Of a DNA stretch of 64,000 nucleotides, positions 37,662 through 45,302 are shown piece after piece. The notes below the pieces were generated by a model that was not told where the DNA came from, searched no databases, and worked only from the letters and a program-made list of their open reading frames with translations. Each line of letters begins with the position of its first letter. Positions within the stretch are counted from its first letter, which is position 1. The DNA is from Burkholderiales bacterium (GTDB lineage: Bacteria > Pseudomonadota > Gammaproteobacteria > Burkholderiales > Burkholderiaceae_C). The position numbers and the translations under genes are program-made. The stretch is taken from NCBI GenBank assembly GCA_028868305.1, contig JAGWUS010000001.1, positions 62,001 to 126,000 of the forward strand, given 5' to 3'.

Positions 37662-38525
37662 ATGGAATCAGCACGGCGCTTCCGAGCGCTGCTCTCGGAC
37701 TTGGGGCTTTCGTACCTGGACGCTGCGAAGATGTTGCACGTGTCGCTGCGCACTTTGCATAACTGGGCCGCAGGCACCCACGCGGTGCCGTACGCGGTCA
37801 CCAAGTTGCTGCGGCTGCTGCGCTACATGGAACTGCCCGGCAAAGACTGGGCCGGCTGGCACTTCACCCGCGGCTGTCTGGTCAGTCCTGAGGGTCGCAC
37901 CATCTCGGGTACTGAGTCGTCCTGGTGGTCCTTGCTGATCTTGCGGGCGCAGTCCTTCGGCAAGCTCTACGAACGCCAGAAAGCGCTTGCACGGGCTCCT
38001 GAGACGGCCTACAGTGAACCATGCACTTCGGAATCGTTGCTCCAGCCCACACCAGCGCCGAGCGACATCCCCCTTGGTAATCACGGGGATAACCTACCGA
38101 TAGTGGCGGCAAAGTGGTATCAATCTGATACCATGATGCGGATATGGCAATCACAATCAGGCTCACGCCCCAAATCGAAACCCTCGCCAAGTCGTACTGC
38201 GAGCGGGTCGGAATCTCCCTCAACGGGCTTATCGGCGTCGCCCTTGACGCGTATTTACAACGGCCCGAAACTGCCGTTACCAGTGCCCCGGTTGCGCTAC
38301 AGCCTGAGCCTGAACCCCCTGCCCCAAGCGTTGCCGCAAAGCCTCCAAGCCCTCCCGGGCCTGAGGTCGAAGCAGCCCCCAAGCTCCAAGCCCTCCGGGC
38401 TGCCGTTGCAGGTGACCCCAAGCCCTACGCTGGCCCGAACCTCAGCAAGGCCGACAAAGCAAAGCTGGCCGACTGGTACCGGCGCAACCCGTCCAAGTAG
38501 CGGCCAGATCGGAGGGGCGCTGTGA
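37662..38525 (+). CDS. VC1465/XafT-like Xer recombination activation factor (phage-type HTH protein)
   Basis: The first 120 residues match the family of phage-borne helix-turn-helix proteins that includes VC1465 (XafT) of the TLC satellite phage: RFRALLSDLGLSYLDAAKMLHVSLRTLHNWAAG, then VPYAVTKLLRLLRYMELPGKDWAGW, then GCLVSPEGRTI and SSWWSLLILRAQSFGKLYE. XafT lets XerCD integrate TLC phage at dif without FtsK; the same role is inferred here from location next to a dif-like site. The frame stays open to 38525, but after about residue 125 it becomes Ser/Pro-rich and overlaps the ribbon-helix-helix gene in another frame. The natural protein may therefore be shorter and frameshifted. The start could be a GTG at 37638. 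Confidence 0.65.
   Translation: MESARRFRALLSDLGLSYLDAAKMLHVSLRTLHNWAAGTHAVPYAVTKLLRLLRYMELPGKDWAGWHFTRGCLVSPEGRTISGTESSWWSLLILRAQSFGKLYERQKALARAPETAYSEPCTSESLLQPTPAPSDIPLGNHGDNLPIVAAKWYQSDTMMRIWQSQSGSRPKSKPSPSRTASGSESPSTGLSASPLTRIYNGPKLPLPVPRLRYSLSLNPLPQALPQSLQALPGLRSKQPPSSKPSGLPLQVTPSPTLARTSARPTKQSWPTGTGATRPSSGQIGGAL
38115..38133. promoter_or_regulatory. Palindromic operator before the ribbon-helix-helix gene
   Basis: TGGTATCA-ATC-TGATACCA, 8-bp perfect arms, ends 10 bp ahead of the ATG at 38144. Position and shape suit autoregulation by the ribbon-helix-helix protein. It also lies inside the overlapping activator frame. Confidence 0.55.
38144..38500 (+). CDS. Ribbon-helix-helix (Arc/MetJ-type) DNA-binding protein
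   Basis: The N-terminus, ITIRLTPQIETLAKSYCERV followed by GISLNGLIGVALDAYL (residues 3-38), has the beta-strand and two-helix pattern of ribbon-helix-helix repressors. A Pro/Ala-rich linker (about 40-85) follows, and a charged C-terminus (LSKADKAKLADWYRRNPSK). The perfect palindrome at 38115-38133 just upstream is a likely autoregulatory site. The gene overlaps the long activator frame in a different frame; this frame has the more natural protein composition from 38144 onward. It could regulate the satellite element; no toxin partner is evident. Confidence 0.6.
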   Translation: MAITIRLTPQIETLAKSYCERVGISLNGLIGVALDAYLQRPETAVTSAPVALQPEPEPPAPSVAAKPPSPPGPEVEAAPKLQALRAAVAGDPKPYAGPNLSKADKAKLADWYRRNPSK

Positions 38526-38731
38526 TCTCCTTCGAATACGCCGAACGCGTCCGGGCGGCCTGTGAGCTACTGCACGACCTGGCTACCCACCAAGCCGAAA
38601 ACGACCAGCACCCACTTGCACCCATTGCAGCCCATTGGCTGGACCACGTGGGGGCTGTGGCTGCGCGGGAGGGGTGCGCCGTGGCGCTCCCTCACGCGCT
38701 GACACTGCCACCAGCGGGGGTCATGCAATGA
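38522..38731 (+). CDS. Small helical protein of the satellite element (69 aa)
   Basis: It starts with GTG at 38522, after GGAGGGGC, a good ribosome site. The 69-residue product has amphipathic helices (FEYAERVRAACELLHDLATH and IAAHWLDHVGAVAARE) and a Pro-rich end. Its stop overlaps the ATG of the next frame (ATGA). No known family. It is probably an element gene translated together with its neighbours. Confidence 0.45.
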   Translation: MISFEYAERVRAACELLHDLATHQAENDQHPLAPIAAHWLDHVGAVAAREGCAVALPHALTLPPAGVMQ

Positions 38732-38967
38732 CCACGGCGGGGTATGGGGCGCAGCCACATGGCAGGCGTTGGGAGGGGTACCCGACCAACCAAACCAAGC
38801 CCTCGGGGACTGATTCAGCTGCACCTCGCAAGGGGGTATCTCCTAGCCAATCATGCCCCTCGCGGGACGGGTCGCTGTGTGCCATGGATGCCGCTTCGCG
38901 CCCTGATAGACCGGTATTCATTTGTCTTCATATGCAGAATCTGCACTATATTGGAGGGTCTTTATGA
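38728..38967 (+). CDS. Uncertain 79-aa frame at the right end of the satellite element
   Basis: The ATG overlaps the preceding stop (ATGA), suggesting translational coupling. The product is Gly/Pro/Arg-rich at first and ends with a hydrophobic stretch (VFICLHMQNLHYIGGSL). The codon pattern is unconvincing, and the last bases run into the right dif-like junction. It may be a non-coding end region that happens to be open. Confidence 0.25.
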   Translation: MTTAGYGAQPHGRRWEGYPTNQTKPSGTDSAAPRKGVSPSQSCPSRDGSLCAMDAASRPDRPVFICLHMQNLHYIGGSL

Positions 38968-38986
38968 CCGATGCATCGTATAAAGT
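38959..38986 (-). other. Second, half-degenerate dif-like site (right junction)
   Basis: On the minus strand: XerC arm ACTTTATACGA (identical to the left site), centre TGCATC (one difference), XerD arm replaced by GGTCATAAAGA. A phage attachment site with a good XerC arm and a poor XerD arm is the pattern described for TLC-type phage. A strong ribosome site (TTGGAGGG, 38951-38958) lies on the plus strand at its edge. Confidence 0.65.
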
Positions 38987-39145
38987 ACAAGAAGCGGGCA
39001 ACGACCGTCCGCAAAGCCCGTGAAGCCCGCGCCCTGCTGGGCTCACGCTTCAAAATCCTGCTAAGTGATGCGGGGCTGACCCCGGAGGCTGCTGCTCAGA
39101 TGTTGCATGTCACTCCGCGCACGGTTCGGTACTGGTCAAAGATTT
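38971..39145 (+). pseudogene. Truncated second VC1465/XafT-like activator gene
   Basis: The ATG lies inside the right dif-like site. The frame encodes a basic N-terminus (MHRIKYKKRATTVRKAREAR) and then the family's helix-turn-helix (LLGSRFKILLSDAGLTPEAA and AQMLHVTPRTVRYWSK). Similarity stops near 39140, where the frame runs into the antisense of the ankyrin gene; the dimerisation and Trp-rich parts are missing. It is less like the first copy than a duplicate would be, so it is probably the left end of a different, older element. The intact N-terminus suggests such genes normally start within the att site. Confidence 0.6.
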
Positions 39146-39146
39146 G

Positions 39147-39794
39147 TCACCAACCATTGGTTGTGTTCCTTGCTCTGACAAAGGCTGAAATGATATCAAT
39201 GGACTCGTTTTTTTGCACTCGCATTGCAAAGTCGATCGCTGTCAATCCTTGTGCGTTCTTTAAGGTTGGATCCGCACCAGATTCAAGAAGCAGTTTGACG
39301 GCTCCCGAAGTTCCGTACATTGCGGCCATCATCAGGGGCGTCGTCCCGTTGGGAGATCCAGCATCGATATAGGCATGGTTTTCAAGCAGCACACGGATGG
39401 CTTCCATATGCCCACCGGTGGCTGCGTAATGCAATGGTGTCCAGCCAGGCTTGTTCACATCAGCGTCACGGCGAATCAGTTGCAAGCACAGGTCCGCATT
39501 GCCCGATAGTGCAGCCAGCATGAGCGGACTTTCATCGCTTGCATTGCGGACTTCCACTCGGGTCGCGACTTGGGATAACAACAATTCAGTGACCTTGGGC
39601 GCAGGTGCCTTGACGGCAAGCAATAAGCCCGTTTCACCTTTAGGACTTGGGGTATTGGGGTCAAAACCCCGGTTCAGCAGGTCACGTACAACCGCGACAT
39701 CATCACGAAGTACCGCAGCAAAAAAATCGTCGTAAGATCCGGCGCTCGCCAAAGAAAACCAAATAGAAACAAAAAGATACAGTAAATATCTCAT
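39147..39794 (-). CDS. Ankyrin-repeat protein with signal peptide
   Basis: A 215-residue protein with a hydrophobic N-terminus (MRYLLYLFVSIWFSLASAGS), likely a Sec signal peptide, and about five ankyrin repeats (residues 25-190; for example GWTPLHYAATGGHMEAIRVLLENHAYIDA). It is probably a periplasmic protein-binding module. The ATG overlaps the tatD stop by 4 bp, so it is the last gene of the mltG-tmk-holB-pilZ-tatD cluster. Its 3' end coincides with the end of the truncated activator-like remnant, suggesting that the rearrangement boundary lies just beyond this stop. Confidence 0.85.
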   Translation of the reverse strand: MRYLLYLFVSIWFSLASAGSYDDFFAAVLRDDVAVVRDLLNRGFDPNTPSPKGETGLLLAVKAPAPKVTELLLSQVATRVEVRNASDESPLMLAALSGNADLCLQLIRRDADVNKPGWTPLHYAATGGHMEAIRVLLENHAYIDAGSPNGTTPLMMAAMYGTSGAVKLLLESGADPTLKNAQGLTAIDFAMRVQKNESIDIISAFVRARNTTNGW

Positions 39795-40597
39795 GTTGTT
39801 TCCGGCCAATCTTTAACACTGAAAAGCCTGGAGAAATTCTCACTTGTGGCCTGCGCAATAGTCCCAACCGGACAATTTCTGACCGCGGCGAGTTGTCTCG
39901 CCACAAAAGGAACATAGGAAGGGTTGTTCGTTTTTCCGCGATAAGGAACCGGAGCCAGATAGGGGCTGTCGGTTTCAATCAACAGGCGGTCCAAGGGAAC
40001 CAGGACCGCAACATCGCGGATATCCTGCGCAGTTTTGAAGGTCAAAATTCCGGAAAATGAAATGTAGAAGCCTAGGTCCAGGGCAACTCTGGCAACCTCC
40101 CGGGTTTCGGTAAAGCAGTGAAATACGCCACCTGCCGACCCAGTTGCACCGGTTTCACCCTCCTCTTTCAAGATGGCCACAGTATCGTCTGACGCACTGC
40201 GGGTATGGATGACCAGCGGCTTTTGCAGCGTTCGGGCGGCCCGGATATGAACCCGAAAGCGCTCACGTTGCCACTCCATGTCCGCGATGGTACGTTCACC
40301 CAGTCGATAGTAGTCCAGCCCTGTTTCGCCAATGGCAACCACTTTGGGCAAGGTACCGCGCGTCAAGAGATCGTCAAGTGTGGGTTCCGCTACACCTTCG
40401 TTGTCTGGGTGGACCCCCACACTGGCCCAGAAATTATCAAAACGCCGCGCCAGTGCGTGAACCTGTTCGAATTCTTCAAGGGTGGTGCAAATACAAAGCG
40501 CTCTGCCCACCTGGGCCTGGGCCATGGACTGCCGAATTGCATCGATGGAGGATGCCAACTCTGGAAATGTCAGGTGGCAGTGTGAATCGGTAAACAC
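39791..40597 (-). CDS. TatD family metal-dependent hydrolase
   Basis: A 268-residue TIM-barrel hydrolase: the metal-binding DSHCHL (residues 4-9), GETGLDYY (about 91-98), PLVIHTRSA and the final ETDSPYLAPVPYRGKTNNP. This is the YcfH/TatD group, reported to have DNase activity; the physiological substrate is uncertain. The frame begins with a GTG directly after the pilZ stop, with no gap, and ends overlapping the ankyrin gene. In many proteobacteria ycfH follows holB, as here with pilZ between. Confidence 0.93.
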   Translation of the reverse strand: MFTDSHCHLTFPELASSIDAIRQSMAQAQVGRALCICTTLEEFEQVHALARRFDNFWASVGVHPDNEGVAEPTLDDLLTRGTLPKVVAIGETGLDYYRLGERTIADMEWQRERFRVHIRAARTLQKPLVIHTRSASDDTVAILKEEGETGATGSAGGVFHCFTETREVARVALDLGFYISFSGILTFKTAQDIRDVAVLVPLDRLLIETDSPYLAPVPYRGKTNNPSYVPFVARQLAAVRNCPVGTIAQATSENFSRLFSVKDWPETT

Positions 40598-40960
40598 TCA
40601 GATGGTTTGCGTAGGGCGGTCGGAAGCCAATTGGGCCCCGAGGATTTCTTCTATTTTCAGCCGCAAGGCGCGGGATTTGTCGTCTTTGGGAAAAACGATG
40701 CCAACTCCCTGGGTTCGACCACCAGCGGCCTTTGCGGGTGTAACCCATGCTACCTTGCCGGCGACGGGATAGCGCTGCGTGTCGTCAGGCAGGGACAGCA
40801 ACACATACACATCGTCTCCTAGCGAATACTCACGAGCGGTAGGAATAAACACCCCGCCGTCTGTGAATGCTGGAATGTAGGCCGCCTGCAACGCCGCCTT
40901 CTCCTTGATGGAAAGCTGAATGACACTGGGTCGGGGCGTGGATGGTGCTGTGGTGCTCAT
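40598..40960 (-). CDS. PilZ domain protein
   Basis: A single-domain PilZ protein of 120 residues, of the type encoded between holB and tatD in many proteobacteria. The sequence FTDGGVFIPTAREYSLGDDVYVLLSLPDD (about 32-60) is the PilZ beta-barrel. The RxxxR c-di-GMP-binding motif is not evident, as in the PilZ proteins required for type IV pili that do not bind c-di-GMP. A role in pilus assembly is family-based inference. It lies 13 bp after holB. Confidence 0.9.
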   Translation of the reverse strand: MSTTAPSTPRPSVIQLSIKEKAALQAAYIPAFTDGGVFIPTAREYSLGDDVYVLLSLPDDTQRYPVAGKVAWVTPAKAAGGRTQGVGIVFPKDDKSRALRLKIEEILGAQLASDRPTQTI

Positions 40961-40973
40961 GGCGTATACACGG

Positions 40974-41984
40974 TCAATGCGCAGAGTTTAGGGCTGTTTG
41001 GGCCTGGGCGACAAGTGCTTCAAGCATGAGGCCTGCGCTAAATGGATGATCCATCGTGCGTGTGGCGAGCGCGAGTTCCCTGCTCCATTCGGACAGTTTG
41101 CCCAGTGTTCCGGAACCCTGCAGGTCTTTTACTTCAAAAAATCGGGGGGGAGCTCCGACCTGGCGTGCCAGCATGTCATGGCTCAGTTTGTGCAGGCCAT
41201 CAATCAGTTGACCAGCGGTCCAGTCTTTGACGAAGCCGACATCGCCCCGCGCCATGGCTCTGGGAAATTGCGCCCAGTCAGCGGCAAGGCGGCCGGATTG
41301 GACATAGAGCATGGCATCGTCCGGTCGTCTACCAGATGCATTGAGCAAAATGCGCACATCACCCTCCGAGACACCGGCAGAAAGCAGCCATTGCCTTGCT
41401 GCCAGGTGTTCGGGCCAGACCATGGTGTGGCCGATGCACCGGCTGCGAAGGGTTGGCAATAGCTGGTGGGCCGACTCGGTGGCCAATACAAATTTCACAT
41501 CGCCGGGCGGTTCTTCGAGTGTTTTCAGTAGCGCATTGGCGGCAATGGCATTCATGTCTTCTGCGGGAAACACCAGCACTACCTTGCCGCGGCCTCGGGC
41601 GCTGGTACGCTGGGAGAACTCCACCGCATCGCGCATGGCGTCTACCCGAATTTCCTTGCTGGGTTTGCGCTTCTTGTCATCAATGTCAGCCTGTGCCTTC
41701 TCGCTCAGGGGCCAGCCCAGGTCCAGCATGGTGGTCTCGGGCATCAGCACGTGAAGGTCGGCATGGGTGCGTACAGAAATCGCGTGGCAACTGCCGCAAT
41801 GACCGCAGGCTCCAGCATCGTCGGGCTGTTCGCACAACCAAGCTTGCGCCAGCGCCAGCGCCAATCTGTATTGCCCCAAACCCGATGGGCCTTGCAGCAG
41901 CCAGGCGTGTCCGCGCTGCGTCAGTAGCCGGGTAGTTTGTGCACTGATCCAGGGGGCGCTGACTTGCGTCGGCGTACCGCTCAT
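40974..41984 (-). CDS. holB: DNA polymerase III subunit delta'
   Basis: The clamp-loader delta' subunit (336 aa). An AAA+ domain with a P-loop-like [15 protein letters not shown] lacks the usual Lys, as expected for delta', which does not hydrolyse ATP. The zinc module is [18 protein letters not shown]. Sensor-1 and the SRC-type motif (LRSRCIGH) are present. The ATG overlaps the tmk stop by 4 bp. The next gene is pilZ. Confidence 0.95.
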   Translation of the reverse strand: MSGTPTQVSAPWISAQTTRLLTQRGHAWLLQGPSGLGQYRLALALAQAWLCEQPDDAGACGHCGSCHAISVRTHADLHVLMPETTMLDLGWPLSEKAQADIDDKKRKPSKEIRVDAMRDAVEFSQRTSARGRGKVVLVFPAEDMNAIAANALLKTLEEPPGDVKFVLATESAHQLLPTLRSRCIGHTMVWPEHLAARQWLLSAGVSEGDVRILLNASGRRPDDAMLYVQSGRLAADWAQFPRAMARGDVGFVKDWTAGQLIDGLHKLSHDMLARQVGAPPRFFEVKDLQGSGTLGKLSEWSRELALATRTMDHPFSAGLMLEALVAQAQTALNSAH

Positions 41985-42628
41985 GGCAGCAAGCCCTTGG
42001 CCTGGGCGGCCTGGTGTACCGATTGCCATACGGCCTCCGGTGTCTGGCTGGCATCAACGCGGACGAATCGCGCAGGCTCATCGGCACAGCGCATGGCATA
42101 GCCCTGGGAAACCTTTTCAAAAAAGGCGTGGGGCTGTGCCTCAAATTTGTCGGGCACACGCGCACCGGCCAACCGCTGTGCCGCCACCTGGGCGGGCAGG
42201 TCAAACCATACTGTCACATGCGGTTGCAGCATTCCTTCGGGCAGAGCCAGGTCCAGCCCCAAGCCTTGCACCCAGGACTCCAGCGTCTTCAACACGCTGG
42301 AGTCAAACCCGCGTCCCTGTCCCTGATAGGCAAACGTGGCGTCGGTAAACCGGTCGCACAGCACCACGTCACCACGCAGCAGGCCTGGAACAATGACGTT
42401 CTGAATATGGTCGCGTCGCGCAGCGAACACCAGCAATGCTTCGGTCATGGTGTCCATGGGGTCATTGAGCACCATTTGCCGCAGGCGCTCGGCAAGTGGC
42501 GTACCGCCAGGCTCCCGGGTTAGGGTCACCGCCCTGCCCTGATCCCGAAAACACTGGGCCAGCCGTTCGATGTGCGTGGACTTGCCCGCTCCGTCGATGC
42601 CTTCAAAACTTATAAAAAGTCCGTTCAT
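41981..42628 (-). CDS. tmk: Thymidylate kinase
   Basis: Tmk phosphorylates dTMP to dTDP. The 215-residue protein shows the P-loop [16 protein letters not shown] (residues 8-23), [13 protein letters not shown] and [18 protein letters not shown] with the DR motif. The lid region carries the Gly-rich loop after YQ. The ATG at 42628 gives the normal family length; a longer start upstream would overlap mltG. It lies between mltG (4 bp) and holB (4-bp overlap), the usual order in proteobacteria. Confidence 0.96.
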   Translation of the reverse strand: MNGLFISFEGIDGAGKSTHIERLAQCFRDQGRAVTLTREPGGTPLAERLRQMVLNDPMDTMTEALLVFAARRDHIQNVIVPGLLRGDVVLCDRFTDATFAYQGQGRGFDSSVLKTLESWVQGLGLDLALPEGMLQPHVTVWFDLPAQVAAQRLAGARVPDKFEAQPHAFFEKVSQGYAMRCADEPARFVRVDASQTPEAVWQSVHQAAQAKGLLP

Positions 42629-42632
42629 GGGG

Positions 42633-43616
42633 CTATTGTCCACGCTGGTGTTTGTTGACGGCCCGGTTATGTTCATCTAGGCTGGCGCTGAACGCGCTGG
42701 TACCGTCACCGCGCGCCACAAAGTACAGGGCTTTGGAAGGAGCGGGCTGCACTGCAGCCAGCAGCGAGGCCGTGCCAGGCATGGCAATAGGGGTGGGTGG
42801 CAGGCCGGCACGGGTATAAGTGTTCCATGGCGTGTCGGTCAGCAGATCCTTCTTGCGCAGATTGCCATCAAAGGACTCACCCAGGCCATAGATGACAGTG
42901 GGGTCGGTTTGCAGCCGCATGCCAATGCGCAGACGGTTATTGAAGACCGACGACACCATGGGGCGGTCTGAGCCACGTCCGGTTTCCTTCTCCACAATAC
43001 TGGCCAGAATCAGCGCCTGCTCAGGTGTCTGCAGCGGGGTTTGCGGGGATCGCTGCTCCCACGCCCAGGCCAGCTTCTTGTCCATAGCCCGGGCAGCTCG
43101 CTTGAGTACGGCCAGATCGGCACTGCCCTTGGAATAGGTATAGGTATCCGGGAAAAACCGGCCTTCGGCGGCCACACCTGGCATGCCCAGCGCCAGCATG
43201 ATGGCGTCAGAGGTCATGCCCTGGGTTTGCGGTTTAAGTTGCTCGGCTTTGCCCAAGGCGTCCATCACCTGGCGAAAGGTCCAGCCCTCTACCAGAGTGA
43301 CGCTGCGCAGAGCCTCTTCGCCACGCACCAGTTTGCGCAACAGCGTGCGTGGGCTGGTACCCGGTTCCACCTCGTAGCTGCCAGCCCGGATCTGGCGTGC
43401 ATCTCCTGATGACCGGAACCACCAATACAGCAGGGTGGGGTTCACGGATACACCCGCAGCGGCGGTACTGGAGGCCACCTCACGCGCACTGGCGCCCGGT
43501 TCAATCGACAGGTCTGCCGTGCCACCCGTCAACTCCAGAGGTTGGTTAACCCAGAAATACGCTGCCATGCCAGCCCCCAGGACGGCTGACAGTATGATGG
43601 CAAAAAAAATACGCAC
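42633..43616 (-). CDS. mltG: Endolytic murein transglycosylase MltG
   Basis: A 327-residue YceG-like protein: one N-terminal membrane helix (about 3-25), a LysM-like region, and the catalytic domain with the active-site Glu in [12 protein letters not shown], followed by [21 protein letters not shown]. MltG cuts nascent glycan strands and sets their length. It starts with GTG at 43616. tmk follows 4 bp downstream; pabC, often upstream in other genera, is absent here, and ygfZ is divergent. Confidence 0.96.
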   Translation of the reverse strand: MRIFFAIILSAVLGAGMAAYFWVNQPLELTGGTADLSIEPGASAREVASSTAAAGVSVNPTLLYWWFRSSGDARQIRAGSYEVEPGTSPRTLLRKLVRGEEALRSVTLVEGWTFRQVMDALGKAEQLKPQTQGMTSDAIMLALGMPGVAAEGRFFPDTYTYSKGSADLAVLKRAARAMDKKLAWAWEQRSPQTPLQTPEQALILASIVEKETGRGSDRPMVSSVFNNRLRIGMRLQTDPTVIYGLGESFDGNLRKKDLLTDTPWNTYTRAGLPPTPIAMPGTASLLAAVQPAPSKALYFVARGDGTSAFSASLDEHNRAVNKHQRGQ

Positions 43617-43663
43617 AGCCCTACATCCCTTGTGAATTCATGCGGGAATCATAATTGAGCCCT

Positions 43664-44608
43664 ATGAATGCAACAGCACTCCCCCTTACTTCTGCAACCC
43701 TGGCTAGCGGTGTGGCCCTGCTGAGCCACCTTGGTGTGATCCGGATCAGCGGTGAAGATGCCGCCAGGTTCATCCACGGCCAATTGACCCAGGACTTTTC
43801 TCTTCTGGGTCAGGACCAAGCACGCCTCGCCGCGTTCTGCTCGGCCAAGGGGCGCATGCAGGCTAGCTTTATCGGATTCAAGCGACCTGACGGCGACATT
43901 CTGCTGGTGTGCAGCAAAGACCTGCTGGCCGCCACACTGAAGCGGCTATCGATGTTTGTATTGCGCGCCAAGGCCCGGCTGACGGATGCGTCAGCCGACT
44001 TTGCACTCTATGGTCTGGCTGGAGGCGCTACTAAAACAATAGCTGACCGTGCACATTCTGCATGGGCCAAGGCCGATTTTGATGCCCAATCCGTAATCGA
44101 CCTGTACCCGGCTGACGGCGTGGTACGCCAACTGTGCGTTGTGCCGTTGGCCGAACCGGCGCCTGCGGGGGCTGCACTGTCGCTGGACATCTGGCGCTGG
44201 GGTGAGGTGCGCAGTGGCGTGGCCACGCTCACCGCGCCGGTCATCGATGCGTTTGTGCCGCAGATGCTCAACTACGAATCGGTTGGCGGTGTGAATTTCA
44301 AGAAGGGCTGTTACCCGGGCCAGGAGGTGGTGGCGCGCAGCCAGTTCCGCGGCACACTCAAACGTCGCATATTTCTGGTTCATGGTACAGCGGCCATGGC
44401 AGTGGGAGATGAAGTGTTTTCTTCAAGCGATGCCGACCAGCCAGCAGGTCTGGTGGTGCAGTGCGCCGCTGCACCGCAAGGCGGGTTTGACGCGCTGGTT
44501 TCGGTTCAACTGACGGCCACCGAGGGCAGCACTTTGCACCACCAGTCGGCAGGGGGAGCACTCTTGCAACGCCTGCCACTGCCCTACCCCCTGCTGGCGG
44601 ATGTTTAG
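43664..44608 (+). CDS. ygfZ: Folate-binding protein YgfZ (Fe-S cluster assembly/repair)
   Basis: A 314-residue YgfZ/GcvT-fold protein. The diagnostic K-G-C-Y-x-G-Q-E motif is present as KKGCYPGQEVVARSQFRG (about 213-230), including the conserved Cys. YgfZ helps maintain some Fe-S enzymes with a tetrahydrofolate cofactor. ATG at 43664. An in-frame palindromic repeat (44026-44056) encodes ATKTIADRAHSA. It is divergent from mltG and followed by cheZ. Confidence 0.93.
   Translation: MNATALPLTSATLASGVALLSHLGVIRISGEDAARFIHGQLTQDFSLLGQDQARLAAFCSAKGRMQASFIGFKRPDGDILLVCSKDLLAATLKRLSMFVLRAKARLTDASADFALYGLAGGATKTIADRAHSAWAKADFDAQSVIDLYPADGVVRQLCVVPLAEPAPAGAALSLDIWRWGEVRSGVATLTAPVIDAFVPQMLNYESVGGVNFKKGCYPGQEVVARSQFRGTLKRRIFLVHGTAAMAVGDEVFSSSDADQPAGLVVQCAAAPQGGFDALVSVQLTATEGSTLHHQSAGGALLQRLPLPYPLLADV
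44026..44056 (+). repeat. Short palindromic repeat inside ygfZ
   Basis: GCTACTAAAACAATAGC followed by TGACCGTGCACATTC: left arm degenerate (GCTAC), tail conserved. Confidence 0.5.
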
Positions 44609-44668
44609 CCGCAGAACACCCTGTAAACTAGCATGTAAAACCGCGTTAAACAGGGATCAGGTCCATAC

Positions 44669-45298
44669 ATGTCCACACCACTTAGCAAAGAAGAAGCGTT
44701 CGCCAGACTGGGCTCCATTACCCGGGAAATGCATGAAGCCTTGACTGTTTTGGGTGGCAATCAGTTGCACAGCATTGTGAAAGAAATTCCCAATGCACGC
44801 GATCGTCTTGCCTACGTAGGCAAGATGACCGAAGACGCCGCCAACAAGGTGCTCTCACTGGTCGAAACCGCCAAGCCGGAGTGTGACGACCTGTCTTCCC
44901 GCGGCCTGGAGTTGAGCCAGTCGCTGTCCCGCATGGCCTTGTCCAGCGATATGTCGGTGGACCGCGCGCGCGGGCTGTTGACCGTCTGTGGCAAGTTTGC
45001 CGAGAGTACAGCCAAGTTTGCAGGCGACCAGAGCTCCGTACTCGGCGACATCATGATGGCGCAGGATTTTCAGGATCTTTCTGGCCAGGTGATCAAGAAG
45101 GTCATCGACATCATCACCCGCACCGAAATGCAGCTGGTGCAGCTGCTGATCGACAGTTCTCCTGAAGTGGTGGCCGCACCCAAGTCGGATGCGGCTGAAG
45201 CTACGGTGGACACCCACCAGCTTGAAGGTCCGCAAACCGACGGCACCGCCCTGAAGCAGGACGACGTGGACGACTTGCTGGCTTCGCTCGGCTTCTAA
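44669..45298 (+). CDS. cheZ: Chemotaxis protein phosphatase CheZ
   Basis: A 209-residue CheZ. The catalytic helix contains MMAQDFQDLSGQVIKKVID (about 128-146), with the Gln that attacks phospho-CheY. The extreme C-terminus DDVDDLLASLGF is the CheY-binding peptide, almost as in E. coli. A long four-helix-bundle region lies between. No cheY or other chemotaxis gene is adjacent, so it is an orphan gene here; a chemoreceptor lies 10 kb away at 55340. It is 60 bp downstream of ygfZ with no clear terminator between. Confidence 0.95.
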   Translation: MSTPLSKEEAFARLGSITREMHEALTVLGGNQLHSIVKEIPNARDRLAYVGKMTEDAANKVLSLVETAKPECDDLSSRGLELSQSLSRMALSSDMSVDRARGLLTVCGKFAESTAKFAGDQSSVLGDIMMAQDFQDLSGQVIKKVIDIITRTEMQLVQLLIDSSPEVVAAPKSDAAEATVDTHQLEGPQTDGTALKQDDVDDLLASLGF

Positions 45299-45302
45299 TA
45301 TC

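Larger units (their letters stand above)
37606..38987 (+). mobile_element. Candidate Xer-integrated satellite element (1.37 kb)
   Basis: A direct repeat bounds this insert: an 18-bp sequence with one mismatch (37602-37619 and 38970-38987), of which 14 bp are perfect, CATCGTATAAAGTA. The left copy lies in a complete dif-like site, the right in a site with an intact XerC arm but a divergent XerD arm. Inside are a VC1465/XafT-like activator gene, a ribbon-helix-helix gene with a palindromic operator and two small coupled frames. No tyrosine recombinase or transposase is present, as expected for elements that use host XerCD. No replication protein is visible, so it is a satellite, or incomplete. 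Confidence 0.7.

Noticed and set aside
38747-38950. Possible single-strand replication origin in the satellite element
   Set aside because: Some GC-rich short repeats are present, but no stable hairpin or nick-site motif could be defended, and no replication protein is encoded.
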